This document shows positions 26,243 through 33,494 of a stretch of 64,000 nucleotides of DNA, piece by piece; within the stretch, counting starts at the first letter, position 1, and every line of letters starts with the position of its first letter. The position numbers and the translations under genes are program-made. The notes beneath the pieces were generated by a model, which saw only the letters and a program-made list of their open reading frames with translations, was not told the origin of the DNA and did not search any database. Origin of the DNA: Ferrovum myxofaciens (GTDB taxonomy: Bacteria; Pseudomonadota; Gammaproteobacteria; Burkholderiales; Ferrovaceae); assembly GCF_000735045.1 (NCBI RefSeq), contig NZ_JPOQ01000074.1:62001-126000 (forward strand). The letters are read 5' to 3'.

Positions 26243-26787
26243 AATCCCTTACTCGCTGGATACCCGTTCTGGCCCTGGTTCCCTCCCTCGCCATGGCTTG
26301 GCCGTGGAGCAAGGACATGGCCAATCAGATCAGCGTCAAACCCCAGGAAGGTCCGGATGCCGTGCGACCTTTCCCGGAAAATTCCGTGCCGATGACAGGA
26401 ACACCCACTACGCCTTATGTGCATGACGGGGATGCAGCCATGACCTTGGCCAACCCCAATCCCCCCACTGAAAAGTCGGTGGCCTTTGGGCGCGAGATGT
26501 TCAAGATCTACTGTGTGCCCTGTCATGGAGATTCGGGCACCGGAGATGGTCTGGTGGGCGAGAAACTGATTGTACGCCCCTTTGACCTCACGGCCCCCCG
26601 AGTTCAGAAAGAAGTTCCCGAAGGCTATATCTGGGGACATATCACCTTTGGTGGGGCACTCATGCCTTCCTACGGGAATGATATGTCACCTTCCGAGCGC
26701 TGGGATGTGGTGAATTATGTGCGACATGGTCTGCTGACTGACCCTACCGCCAAAAAACGCGACATGACCACCACCGAAAATAAATAA
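26239..26787 (+). CDS. actE: Alternative complex III subunit E, monoheme cytochrome c
   Basis: The 182-residue protein has a signal peptide (about 1-20) and one heme site, CVPCH at 92-96, with a Met ligand likely in LMPSYGNDM. ActE passes electrons from the ActA/B wire to the outside acceptor. It starts inside the actD stop region (ATGA) and is followed by actF after 17 bases. Confidence 0.92.
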   Translation: MKSLTRWIPVLALVPSLAMAWPWSKDMANQISVKPQEGPDAVRPFPENSVPMTGTPTTPYVHDGDAAMTLANPNPPTEKSVAFGREMFKIYCVPCHGDSGTGDGLVGEKLIVRPFDLTAPRVQKEVPEGYIWGHITFGGALMPSYGNDMSPSERWDVVNYVRHGLLTDPTAKKRDMTTTENK

Positions 26788-26804
26788 TCATAAGGAGCCG
26801 CGCC

Positions 26805-27809
26805 GTGATTCCATTTGCAAGTTGGTCAGTATTGACCGTGGACTTTCTGATCGTGTTGCACCTATGCCTGGCAGGAGTTGCTCTGCCTTGCCTGCTGCAT
26901 CTGGTCAATGCCAAGTGGCGCTATGAAGTTCGCCACATTTCCGTTGCTTTCTTTGCCTTGTATCCCCTCGCTGTGATACTTCTGCTCATCTTGCTGTTTG
27001 GGGGGGAAATGACTTTTCCCTGGGCGGGCACCTTCGAGCATCTGCCCAAGTGGAACAACCTGAAGTTTTTACGGGTGCGCGAGATTGCCGGCATCATCAT
27101 CGTGGGACTGGCTTATGGTTCATTTGTTCGCTTGCAGCGCACCTCTGAAGACTCTCCGGAAAATCTGTCCCGCTTCAAGGCACTCGCTGCGGCCATTCCC
27201 TTTATTCATGTGTTGTACTGCACCATGGTGGCCTGGGATTTCGAGATGACCCTCTTGCCTCATTGGGAAAGTTCCATGTTTTCCGTGAACTATATCGTCA
27301 GTGTCTCGGGTATGTTTCTGGCATCCTTCGTAATTCTGCTCACCATTCTCCAGAATACCGGGGTGATCCAGCAAAAGATTCGCCTACAGATCTTCAATTA
27401 TCTGGCGCAAATGATGCTGGGATTTACTATTTTATGGATCTATACTTTCTTCGGGCAATACCTCATCATATGGTACGGAAACATTACGGAAGAAACGGGC
27501 CGTATCTACCAGATGCAGTATGGTGTCTACAGTCCTCTATTCTGGATGTTCTTTGTGATGAAGTTCATCATCCCCTTTGTGACCCTGGTTTTTCCCTTCA
27601 GCCGGCACAATCCCAGGGTGATTTTTTTCATTGCCTGTGACATTGTTCTGGGTAGCTGGGTGGAGCGTTATACCTGGATTTCTGGAACCTACCCCACGCC
27701 ACACTTTCCCATGACCGGCAGTTTTGACATTGGCGTGACGGTGGTGGTGATGGTCACTGCTTTCCTGATTGTACGCAGCCGCTTGAGAAACACTCAGGTG
27801 ATCAAGTAA
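26805..27809 (+). CDS. actF: Alternative complex III subunit F, membrane protein
   Basis: ActF is a second multi-helix membrane subunit related to ActC. The 334-residue protein has about ten hydrophobic stretches. It includes the family-like AAIPFIHVLYCTMVAWDFEM region and a central helix with Asn and Gln residues. It ends the act operon; a hairpin and a promoter for the oxidase genes follow at once. No separate actG was recognised. Confidence 0.88.
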   Translation: MIPFASWSVLTVDFLIVLHLCLAGVALPCLLHLVNAKWRYEVRHISVAFFALYPLAVILLLILLFGGEMTFPWAGTFEHLPKWNNLKFLRVREIAGIIIVGLAYGSFVRLQRTSEDSPENLSRFKALAAAIPFIHVLYCTMVAWDFEMTLLPHWESSMFSVNYIVSVSGMFLASFVILLTILQNTGVIQQKIRLQIFNYLAQMMLGFTILWIYTFFGQYLIIWYGNITEETGRIYQMQYGVYSPLFWMFFVMKFIIPFVTLVFPFSRHNPRVIFFIACDIVLGSWVERYTWISGTYPTPHFPMTGSFDIGVTVVVMVTAFLIVRSRLRNTQVIK

Positions 27810-27822
27810 GAAAGAAGAATTT

Positions 27823-27852
27823 CCAGTGCGGATGGGTTGAAAACCGCACTGG
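27823..27852 (+). terminator. Hairpin after actF (possible weak terminator)
   Basis: CCAGTGCGG (27823-27831) pairs with CCGCACTGG (27844-27852), a perfect 9-bp stem with a 12-base loop, 14 bases after the actF stop. No T-run follows, so termination may be incomplete. The next promoter overlaps the loop and right arm. Confidence 0.5.
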
Positions 27853-27865
27853 ATGCTGGTATAAA
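27837..27865 (+). promoter_or_regulatory. Strong sigma-70-like promoter for the cbb3-like oxidase operon
   Basis: TTGAAA (27837-27842), a 17-base spacer and TATAAA (27860-27865) match the consensus in five positions each. The predicted start near 27872 gives a leader of about 125 bases before the first small gene. The -35 box sits in the loop of the hairpin ending the act operon. Confidence 0.65.
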
Positions 27866-27996
27866 GTGGCATGAGAGGTTGAAACCGTAGGAAAACAACC
27901 CAAAGTTGGGACAAGAGAGATAATCAGCAAAATAAAAAGTTTTGTAACTTGCTGAATATCATTAATTTCAGTGAAAACGAAAGAGAGGGGGGAGGA

Positions 27997-28272
27997 ATGC
28001 AAAAAAAATCCATCATGTCGCGCGGCTTTTGGTGCATGATCGTCGGCGGAATGCTGACGGGTATGGGCAATGGCAGTGTGTTCGGTGCAGCCTTGATGTG
28101 TTTCCTGGGGCGCGGTGACTTCAATAACTGGGGAGGATGGAACGGTCAAGCCTATGATCCTCATACCTTCATCGGGTTTATCGACTGGTGTATGCTCGTC
28201 TTCGGTTTCGCCTATATCGGTATTCTTGCTATTGCTTTTCAACGGCATGACGCCATTGAAAACGCCGCTTGA
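27997..28272 (+). CDS. Small membrane protein at the head of the oxidase operon (unknown)
   Basis: A 91-residue protein with two hydrophobic segments (about 9-33 and 57-79) joined by a polar Gly/Trp/Asn-rich loop (DFNNWGGWNGQ). A very purine-rich GGGGGGAGG directly precedes the ATG at 27997; an in-frame upstream extension lacks such a site. It is the first gene after the promoter and lies 47 bases before a 34-residue peptide gene. No family recognised; a small oxidase subunit or assembly factor is plausible. Confidence 0.65.
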   Translation: MQKKSIMSRGFWCMIVGGMLTGMGNGSVFGAALMCFLGRGDFNNWGGWNGQAYDPHTFIGFIDWCMLVFGFAYIGILAIAFQRHDAIENAA

Positions 28273-28319
28273 GCCTCATCCAACCATTTTCGCGCCATTC
28301 GCGTCAAGGAGACATTGAA

Positions 28320-28424
28320 ATGATCGGTACCATTGCTGCAGTTCTGGGGATTTCTCTTGCCTTCTCCAGCATGCTTCTTTCCTGGTATGTCCTGATGCCC
28401 CGCAAGCGTCACGGTCACCATTAA
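28320..28424 (+). CDS. 34-residue single-helix membrane peptide (CcoQ-like position)
   Basis: The frame encodes 34 residues beginning MIGTIAAVLGISLAFSS, with one helix over about 3-26 and a basic tail PRKRHGHH. AAGGAG lies 7 bases before the ATG, as good a site as any in the operon. It sits between the 91-residue protein and ccoN. Small one-helix subunits (CcoQ, CydX, CcoM types) are common with oxidases, but no sequence family is claimed. Confidence 0.7.
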   Translation: MIGTIAAVLGISLAFSSMLLSWYVLMPRKRHGHH

Positions 28425-28491
28425 TTCAATCCAATAACACAATTCATTTACTTACGTAATCTGATATAGAAAACAACAGGGGGGGTTCAAG

Positions 28492-29898
28492 ATGTTCAAG
28501 TACCTATTTGCGCGTAGCGAGGATATTCCGGAGGGATCGGCTGCGGTTTATTTCGGTTTCTCCGCGATTACCTGGTTTGTGATTGGGACCGGGCTGGGTG
28601 CCTTCAATGCATCAAAGTTGGCATTTCCTGATTTTGTCACGGGTCTGGAATTCGTTTCATTTGGTCACATGCGTCAAGTACACGTCCATGCCGTGATTTT
28701 TGGCTGGATTTCCATGGCGTTTGCCATGGCCATGATGTACATGACCTCGGCATTGGGTAACACCAAGTTGTGGTCGGAAAAGTTGGGCATCTGGAATGCA
28801 TTTCTCTGGAATGTCGGGCTGTCTCTGGGGTTGACGCTGTTGTGGTCCGGGATGACCTCTGGGCGGGAGTATTCTGACTTCCCCTGGTTCATCGATCTGT
28901 ACATTGCCACCTTCATGACCATTCCCTTGGGTATCAATGTCTGGATGACCGTCATTAACCGCAAGACACAGGGGATCTATACCACTAACTGGTTTTTTGC
29001 TTCTGCCGTGTTCATGGTCAGTATCGTGTTCATCGTGGGTAACCTGCCCGAGTGGTTCCATCTGACCGGGTTGACCGAAGCCTACCTGACCTGGTGGTTT
29101 GCGCACAATGTGCTGGGTTTGTGGATCACGCCGGTAGCAGCAGCCATTGCCTACTACACCATTCCCAAGGTGACGGGTAATCCGCTCTATTCTCACCGGA
29201 TCGGTCACTTGCACTTTTGGTCAGTGGTGGTGTTCTACTCCACGCCCGCAGCCCATCACCTGATGTCTGCACCCTTGCCTGAATGGCTCAAATCCTTCGC
29301 TTCCGTGGAAGGGGTGTTGATTCTGGTGCCCGCCGTTGCCTTCGTGTCCAACATTCTGTTGACCATGCAAGGGAAATGGAACATGTTTGTGGAAAACTTG
29401 GAGATTCGTTTCACGGTAACGGGCTGTCTGATGGCCATTCCGCTGAACATGCAAGGGGGCTTCCAACAAACCCGTGCCATCAACTGGTACATTCACGGGA
29501 CAGGCTGGATCGTGGCCCACGCTCACTTGGCTCTCTTAGGTTTTTCGACCTTCCTGGAAGCTGCCGCTGTTTACCTGGGTCTGCAAACGTTGATGAAACG
29601 CAAGTTGTATTCGCTGACCCTGGGAAATCTGCATTTCTGGTTTCTGTTGATCGGGTTTACGACCTACTGGGTGTCCATGACCATTGCCGGATTGATTCAA
29701 GGGGCGGGCAAGATTTACGAAGTCCCCTACATCGACGTGGTTATGGCAGAGCATCCCTACATGATTGCACGCTGGATCGGTGGTTCCCTAGTGTTTGTAG
29801 GAAACTGCTTCTGGCTCTACAACATGTGGATGACTGCACGCGCTGGAACAGTGATTCCAGAGGGACGCATGGCCCACGAACTGGCCTACGAACGTTAA
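28492..29898 (+). CDS. ccoN: cbb3-type cytochrome c oxidase subunit I
   Basis: The 468-residue protein is a complete heme-copper oxidase core of the C family. Low-spin heme b ligands are His64 (helix II, RQVHVHAVIFGW) and His345, and high-spin heme ligand is His343 (helix X, VAHAHLALLG). Copper-B ligands are His205 (WWFAHNVLG) and His255/His256 (TPAAHHLMS). The cross-linked Tyr is at 221 or 222 (AYYTIPK). A G-rich ribosome binding site precedes the ATG. The next gene is CcoO-like. Confidence 0.93.
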   Translation: MFKYLFARSEDIPEGSAAVYFGFSAITWFVIGTGLGAFNASKLAFPDFVTGLEFVSFGHMRQVHVHAVIFGWISMAFAMAMMYMTSALGNTKLWSEKLGIWNAFLWNVGLSLGLTLLWSGMTSGREYSDFPWFIDLYIATFMTIPLGINVWMTVINRKTQGIYTTNWFFASAVFMVSIVFIVGNLPEWFHLTGLTEAYLTWWFAHNVLGLWITPVAAAIAYYTIPKVTGNPLYSHRIGHLHFWSVVVFYSTPAAHHLMSAPLPEWLKSFASVEGVLILVPAVAFVSNILLTMQGKWNMFVENLEIRFTVTGCLMAIPLNMQGGFQQTRAINWYIHGTGWIVAHAHLALLGFSTFLEAAAVYLGLQTLMKRKLYSLTLGNLHFWFLLIGFTTYWVSMTIAGLIQGAGKIYEVPYIDVVMAEHPYMIARWIGGSLVFVGNCFWLYNMWMTARAGTVIPEGRMAHELAYER

Positions 29899-29934
29899 TC
29901 GGCCACTGATCGCAGAATTGGAGGAGAATATCAA

Positions 29935-30891
29935 ATGGTCAATTTTAGAGAGTACAAGATCGGAGCGCGTTTTTTCGGTCTTGCCCTAGGTGGTTCGATG
30001 ACGATCACCTTGTTTATGCCAAGTTTTGATTTGCGCAATGTAAACGCCACCGAGGTGGCTCTGGACAAGCAACTTTGGGCTGGTCATGAATCAGGGTTCA
30101 GTCTGGATGATCCTTTCCTGACGGGGGAGCATCGTCCGGTACGGGTGACCTTGAAAACAGACCCGAAAACGGGTCAACCCATGGCCTCTACAGTCGCTTA
30201 TGTTTATCCGGCGGGGACACCTCTTCCCAATGGTGTGGACCACCCCGATAACCTCGGGAACATTGTGGAACAGTTGAGCCGGGACAAGGGTCGGATCGGT
30301 GAAGCCACCAAGTCCCAAGGTGCCGTTTTCCTGCTCTCTTCCGAGCCTCAGGGAGATGGATCCAAGCAGTTCTACATTGAAAATGCTTCGGCCACCAAGG
30401 GCTGGAATCCAGAAGAAGTCATGAAAGCGGCCGGAGACGAAAATACTTACCATGCTTCCTATGGAAAAGCTATTTTCGTCCGTGAAGGCTGCTGGTGGTG
30501 TCATACCCTTCTGCCGGAAGAAACCCAGGATTGGCAAGTATTTGGTGCCCCTCCCATGTTGGGTGACTTCAATGGTGAATCCCCCACTGCCTTTGGTTCT
30601 GACCGCAAGGCACCGGATATTCTCCATGTAGGGTCACGGAACTCGTCCCGTGAATGGATGATGCTGCACTTTTTCAACCCGCGTCTGGTTCAGCCCCATT
30701 CCATCATGCCCCGTTTCGATTATCTTTGGGGACCCATCGATGACAAGGGTCAGAAGATCGATTTTGACAAGTGGCGTGCAGAATATAACGAGTATGTGGA
30801 CGGAAAGCGGGTTACACCGCCTGAAGTTCCCATGTATGCCAGCAATTCTGATGCCCGCGCGTTGATCGACTTCGTTTTGTCGCTCAAGTAA
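29935..30891 (+). CDS. ccoO: cbb3-type oxidase subunit II, CcoO-like, with long insertion
   Basis: The 318-residue protein has an N-terminal helix (about 10-29) and one heme site, CWWCH at 186-190. A Met ligand lies in QPHSIMPRFDYLW, matching the SxMPxYxWL ending of CcoO. Ordinary CcoO is about 200 residues with its heme site near residue 70. Here about 120 extra residues lie between the helix and the heme domain (roughly 40-170). Thirty-six bases separate it from ccoN, with GGAGGAG before the ATG. Confidence 0.85.
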   Translation: MVNFREYKIGARFFGLALGGSMTITLFMPSFDLRNVNATEVALDKQLWAGHESGFSLDDPFLTGEHRPVRVTLKTDPKTGQPMASTVAYVYPAGTPLPNGVDHPDNLGNIVEQLSRDKGRIGEATKSQGAVFLLSSEPQGDGSKQFYIENASATKGWNPEEVMKAAGDENTYHASYGKAIFVREGCWWCHTLLPEETQDWQVFGAPPMLGDFNGESPTAFGSDRKAPDILHVGSRNSSREWMMLHFFNPRLVQPHSIMPRFDYLWGPIDDKGQKIDFDKWRAEYNEYVDGKRVTPPEVPMYASNSDARALIDFVLSLK

Positions 30892-30961
30892 ATCTGATAC
30901 AAAACTGACTGTTCCTTTCCTTTCAGGGGGATGGAACAGTCGATAATAAGTGGAGGTCTCT

Positions 30962-31582
30962 ATGAGTAATTGGTCCTTTGATTCGCCCCTGCGTACCCTT
31001 TCTGACGAAGAAAAGATCCGTAAGGACGAAAAATTGTGGGAAGATGACAATCTGGGTGGAGTGCACGAAGACAATAACCCGGTTCCCGCTCCTGTGGTGT
31101 GGTTGGTTGCTTTGACGGTGGTTACGGCATTCGCCATTACCTTCCCTCTGTGGGGTCAACGTCCGACGGCGGCTCTGTACGAGCCCTACGTCAATTCCAT
31201 GGACAAGCCTGAAGTGTTGGCTGCCAAGGATGACAAGGAAGCCATGGCCAAGATCGTGGAAATGAACAAAGGAACGCCCAATGATGCATTGTTGGAACGG
31301 CATCCTTTGAGCATGGACGATCTGCGCATGATTGCCCCCCAAATCAAGGCATTGGAAGCCAAGGGTGCGCATATGCATGATTTCGAAGTGGTGGGAGATC
31401 AGGTGGTCACTGCCAACTTTGAAGGAAACTATCGTCCAGACGGCTCCCGTATCCGCCAGCAGCCTTGGTGGGATAAGGGATACACCATCGATGTTTTTTA
31501 TCTGAGCTATTTCTTTTTAGCAGTATTTACCATGATCAAGCGGTTGCCCCCCACTTCGTGGCAACCCAAGCATGATCACTGA
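30962..31582 (+). CDS. CcoP-like membrane protein without heme motif
   Basis: This 206-residue protein occupies the usual CcoP slot and starts like CcoP (DNLGGVHEDNNPVPAPVVWL before helix 1 at about 43-64). It has no CXXCH anywhere, while CcoP normally carries two c hemes. A second helix lies near 176-194, with a His/charged segment between. GGAGG before the ATG at 30962 decides the start over a GTG at 30950. It may hold the oxidase together structurally, leaving electron entry to CcoO or a separate cytochrome. A related protein is encoded at 39129-39569. Confidence 0.7.
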   Translation: MSNWSFDSPLRTLSDEEKIRKDEKLWEDDNLGGVHEDNNPVPAPVVWLVALTVVTAFAITFPLWGQRPTAALYEPYVNSMDKPEVLAAKDDKEAMAKIVEMNKGTPNDALLERHPLSMDDLRMIAPQIKALEAKGAHMHDFEVVGDQVVTANFEGNYRPDGSRIRQQPWWDKGYTIDVFYLSYFFLAVFTMIKRLPPTSWQPKHDH

Positions 31583-31609
31583 GCACGCCTATATTAAGGA
31601 GATGAGATC

Positions 31610-31717
31610 ATGATCGACTTTGATTACGGCCCCTTGGCCCTTGCCCTGCCCATCAGTATTGCTTTTATTTGTCCTTTTCTCTATAGTTTCTTCATAGATA
31701 ACATCGACAAAAAATAA
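31610..31717 (+). CDS. 35-residue single-helix membrane peptide
   Basis: The frame encodes 35 residues beginning MIDFDYGPLALALPIS, with a helix over about 8-28 and a charged tail DNIDKK. AAGGAG lies 9 bases before the ATG. It follows the CcoP-like gene by 27 bases and is followed by a strong terminator, so it closes the oxidase operon. The placement is that of a CcoQ-type small subunit; no closer family is claimed. Confidence 0.7.
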   Translation: MIDFDYGPLALALPISIAFICPFLYSFFIDNIDKK

Positions 31718-31763
31718 CGAGTTTTGGTGGCAAGATGAAACCATAACCTGTTAATTGACTCCC

Positions 31764-31796
31764 AGTGCCATACCTGACGGTATGGCACTTTTTTTT
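31764..31796 (+). terminator. Intrinsic terminator of the oxidase operon
   Basis: AGTGCCATACC (31764-31774) and GGTATGGCACT (31779-31789) form a perfect 11-bp stem with a TGAC loop, followed by an eight-base T run. It starts 46 bases after the last small gene. Confidence 0.93.
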
Positions 31797-31819
31797 GACC
31801 TCATTCGAAACTCTAACTC

Positions 31820-32101
31820 ATGATCAATGAAATCTCGCATCTCGTGACTGCAACGACCTCTGGCAAAATCGATATGAGTATCGAAGGAATGAGGAGTCAA
31901 CGGTTCAGCGTCTATATTTTTGTATTTCTGATGATCGGCATTGCCGTGTTTTCCGGAATCATCTATTCCCTGCTCAAGGGAAAATATGCGCCCACCAAGA
32001 TGCGTATCGGGGAACGCCTGATGTTCATCGCCATTATCCTGGGCGTGGTGGTGGCCACCGGTTTCGGTGCTACACAACTACTGACTGGTTATCTGTTTTA
32101 A
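31820..32101 (+). CDS. Two-helix membrane protein (unknown)
   Basis: A 93-residue protein with hydrophobic segments near 29-52 and 67-90. It begins 24 bases after the strong terminator and has no clear ribosome binding site before the ATG at 31820; an ATG at 31874 has none either. It may have its own promoter or be leaderless. The neighbours are oxidase genes, so a role in the same complex is possible, but no family is recognised. Confidence 0.5.
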   Translation: MINEISHLVTATTSGKIDMSIEGMRSQRFSVYIFVFLMIGIAVFSGIIYSLLKGKYAPTKMRIGERLMFIAIILGVVVATGFGATQLLTGYLF

Positions 32102-32206
32102 TTGTGGTGGAAAGGGGTTGGGAATTTTGAACCTTTGCAGGAATGACAACTCCAACATCGTTGAGAGAGTGTTAGAATAACCACAACCTTTATACAGGAG
32201 TTTGGC

Positions 32207-32491
32207 ATGGGCAATTACCTTGATACCTTACCCGACGGGTGGACCATCTACCTGTGGCTCGTTGCCGGAGGACTTATCATTGCCGTGAGTATTTATGGGA
32301 TACGCTGGGGCTCAAAAAACGAACAGTTCGATGAGGATATCAAGTACTTGGTGTTCAAAGAAAGCGACAAGGATAAGATGAGTCCGGAAGAATATGCCAA
32401 AAGTCGTGAAGTCCTGGCGAAACAGGAAGCCAGAAGGGCTGAGGTTTTGGCGGACCAAGCGGCGGCAGTCAGGAAAACCAAGACGACATGA
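32207..32491 (+). CDS. CcoS-like oxidase assembly protein
   Basis: The 94-residue protein has one N-terminal helix (about 13-32) followed by WGSKNEQFDEDIKYLVF. This resembles the CcoS pattern, in which a WAVxxGQFDDLE segment follows the helix. CcoS is needed for cbb3 assembly. Here a charged C-terminal extension (about 45-94) is rich in Lys, Glu and Ala and may form a coiled coil, which ordinary short CcoS proteins lack. It overlaps the next cytochrome gene by 4 bases; CAGGAG precedes the ATG. Confidence 0.6.
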   Translation: MGNYLDTLPDGWTIYLWLVAGGLIIAVSIYGIRWGSKNEQFDEDIKYLVFKESDKDKMSPEEYAKSREVLAKQEARRAEVLADQAAAVRKTKTT

Positions 32492-32982
32492 AACGGGGTG
32501 AGTGGGTCGTGCTGGGCCTAGTCGGGGCCCTGGCGGTGGCGGGTGTTGTGCAAAACATTATCCATCACGAAAAAGGTGATCAGAACGTTGACCGTGGGGT
32601 GCCTTTTTACACCACTGCCACACCTGAATTGGCGCGGGAAGGGTCTGATCTGATTCGGCAGAATGACTGTCGTCAATGCCATTCCCTTTGGTCCGTTCGT
32701 AACATCATGCAGTCGGTTCCTTCCCCTTCACTGGACGGGATGGGCGATTTGCGGAGCGAGGCATGGCTTTACCAGTATTTATCGTCTCCCCATCCCCAGA
32801 CCCTGCTGCCCAGTCGCCTCAAGCCCGAATACCGCATGCCTTCCTTTGCCATGCTTCCCGAGCAGGAAAGAAGAACCTTGGCTCATTATCTGGCCAGTTT
32901 GCATGTCAAGGATTGGTATCTTGAAGAAACCAAAAAAAGTGAATATGAAAAACTCACGGGGAAGGACGACTACAAAAAATGA
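32488..32982 (+). CDS. Membrane-anchored monoheme cytochrome c
   Basis: A 164-residue protein with a signal anchor (about 6-23) and one heme site, CRQCH at 61-65. A Met ligand is likely in EYRMPSFAM. The region after the heme (SLDGMGDLRSEAWLYQYL) parallels that of the cytochrome at 18077. It overlaps the CcoS-like gene before it (ATGA) and the membrane protein after it. It could supply electrons to the oxidase in place of the missing CcoP hemes. Confidence 0.85.
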   Translation: MKRGEWVVLGLVGALAVAGVVQNIIHHEKGDQNVDRGVPFYTTATPELAREGSDLIRQNDCRQCHSLWSVRNIMQSVPSPSLDGMGDLRSEAWLYQYLSSPHPQTLLPSRLKPEYRMPSFAMLPEQERRTLAHYLASLHVKDWYLEETKKSEYEKLTGKDDYKK

Positions 32983-33491
32983 CGGAAGTAGTTCCACAGG
33001 AAAAAGATACGGGTAAGTGGGGGCGGGCGCTGATCGGATTGGGCGTCGCCTCTGCCATCAATCACTTTGGGGACCGTCTGCTGGGCGTCACCATCGAAGT
33101 CTTTACCAATGCATTGGATTATTTTTCTTTTCGCTGGATGCTGGATGTCTTTCTCGTCCCCCTGATTGCGAACTTTTTTTTGGCGTTGATTTTTGGCAAG
33201 GGAAGTAAATGGCTGTGTTATGCCACCCCCTTGATTGTCCGGGGCATCAGTTATTTCAATGTCGCGGAAATAACCGGGGTTCCGGAGTACGGTCATCTGA
33301 TTCCCATGGGATGGTGGGGTTTCTTCATCATCCTGGCCATGGAAACTGGGATGGTGGGCGCAGTGATCGGCGAATCCGTGATCAAACGTTACTATGGGCG
33401 AAAGACCCTCGAGATGATCTATCAGGAACGTTTGGCAAGAGAAGAACGTCAGCGTCAACGTCGTCAACGCGCGCAGAAACCCGGGGAGTAA
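32979..33491 (+). CDS. Multi-helix membrane protein (unknown)
   Basis: A 170-residue protein with about three to four hydrophobic segments between residues 18 and 130 and a very basic C-terminal tail (REERQRQRRQRAQK). It overlaps the cytochrome c gene by 4 bases and is followed after 3 bases by the FGE-fold gene. No family recognised. The tight coupling suggests a helper of the cytochrome or oxidase. Confidence 0.6.
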   Translation: MTEVVPQEKDTGKWGRALIGLGVASAINHFGDRLLGVTIEVFTNALDYFSFRWMLDVFLVPLIANFFLALIFGKGSKWLCYATPLIVRGISYFNVAEITGVPEYGHLIPMGWWGFFIILAMETGMVGAVIGESVIKRYYGRKTLEMIYQERLAREERQRQRRQRAQKPGE

Positions 33492-33494
33492 ACG

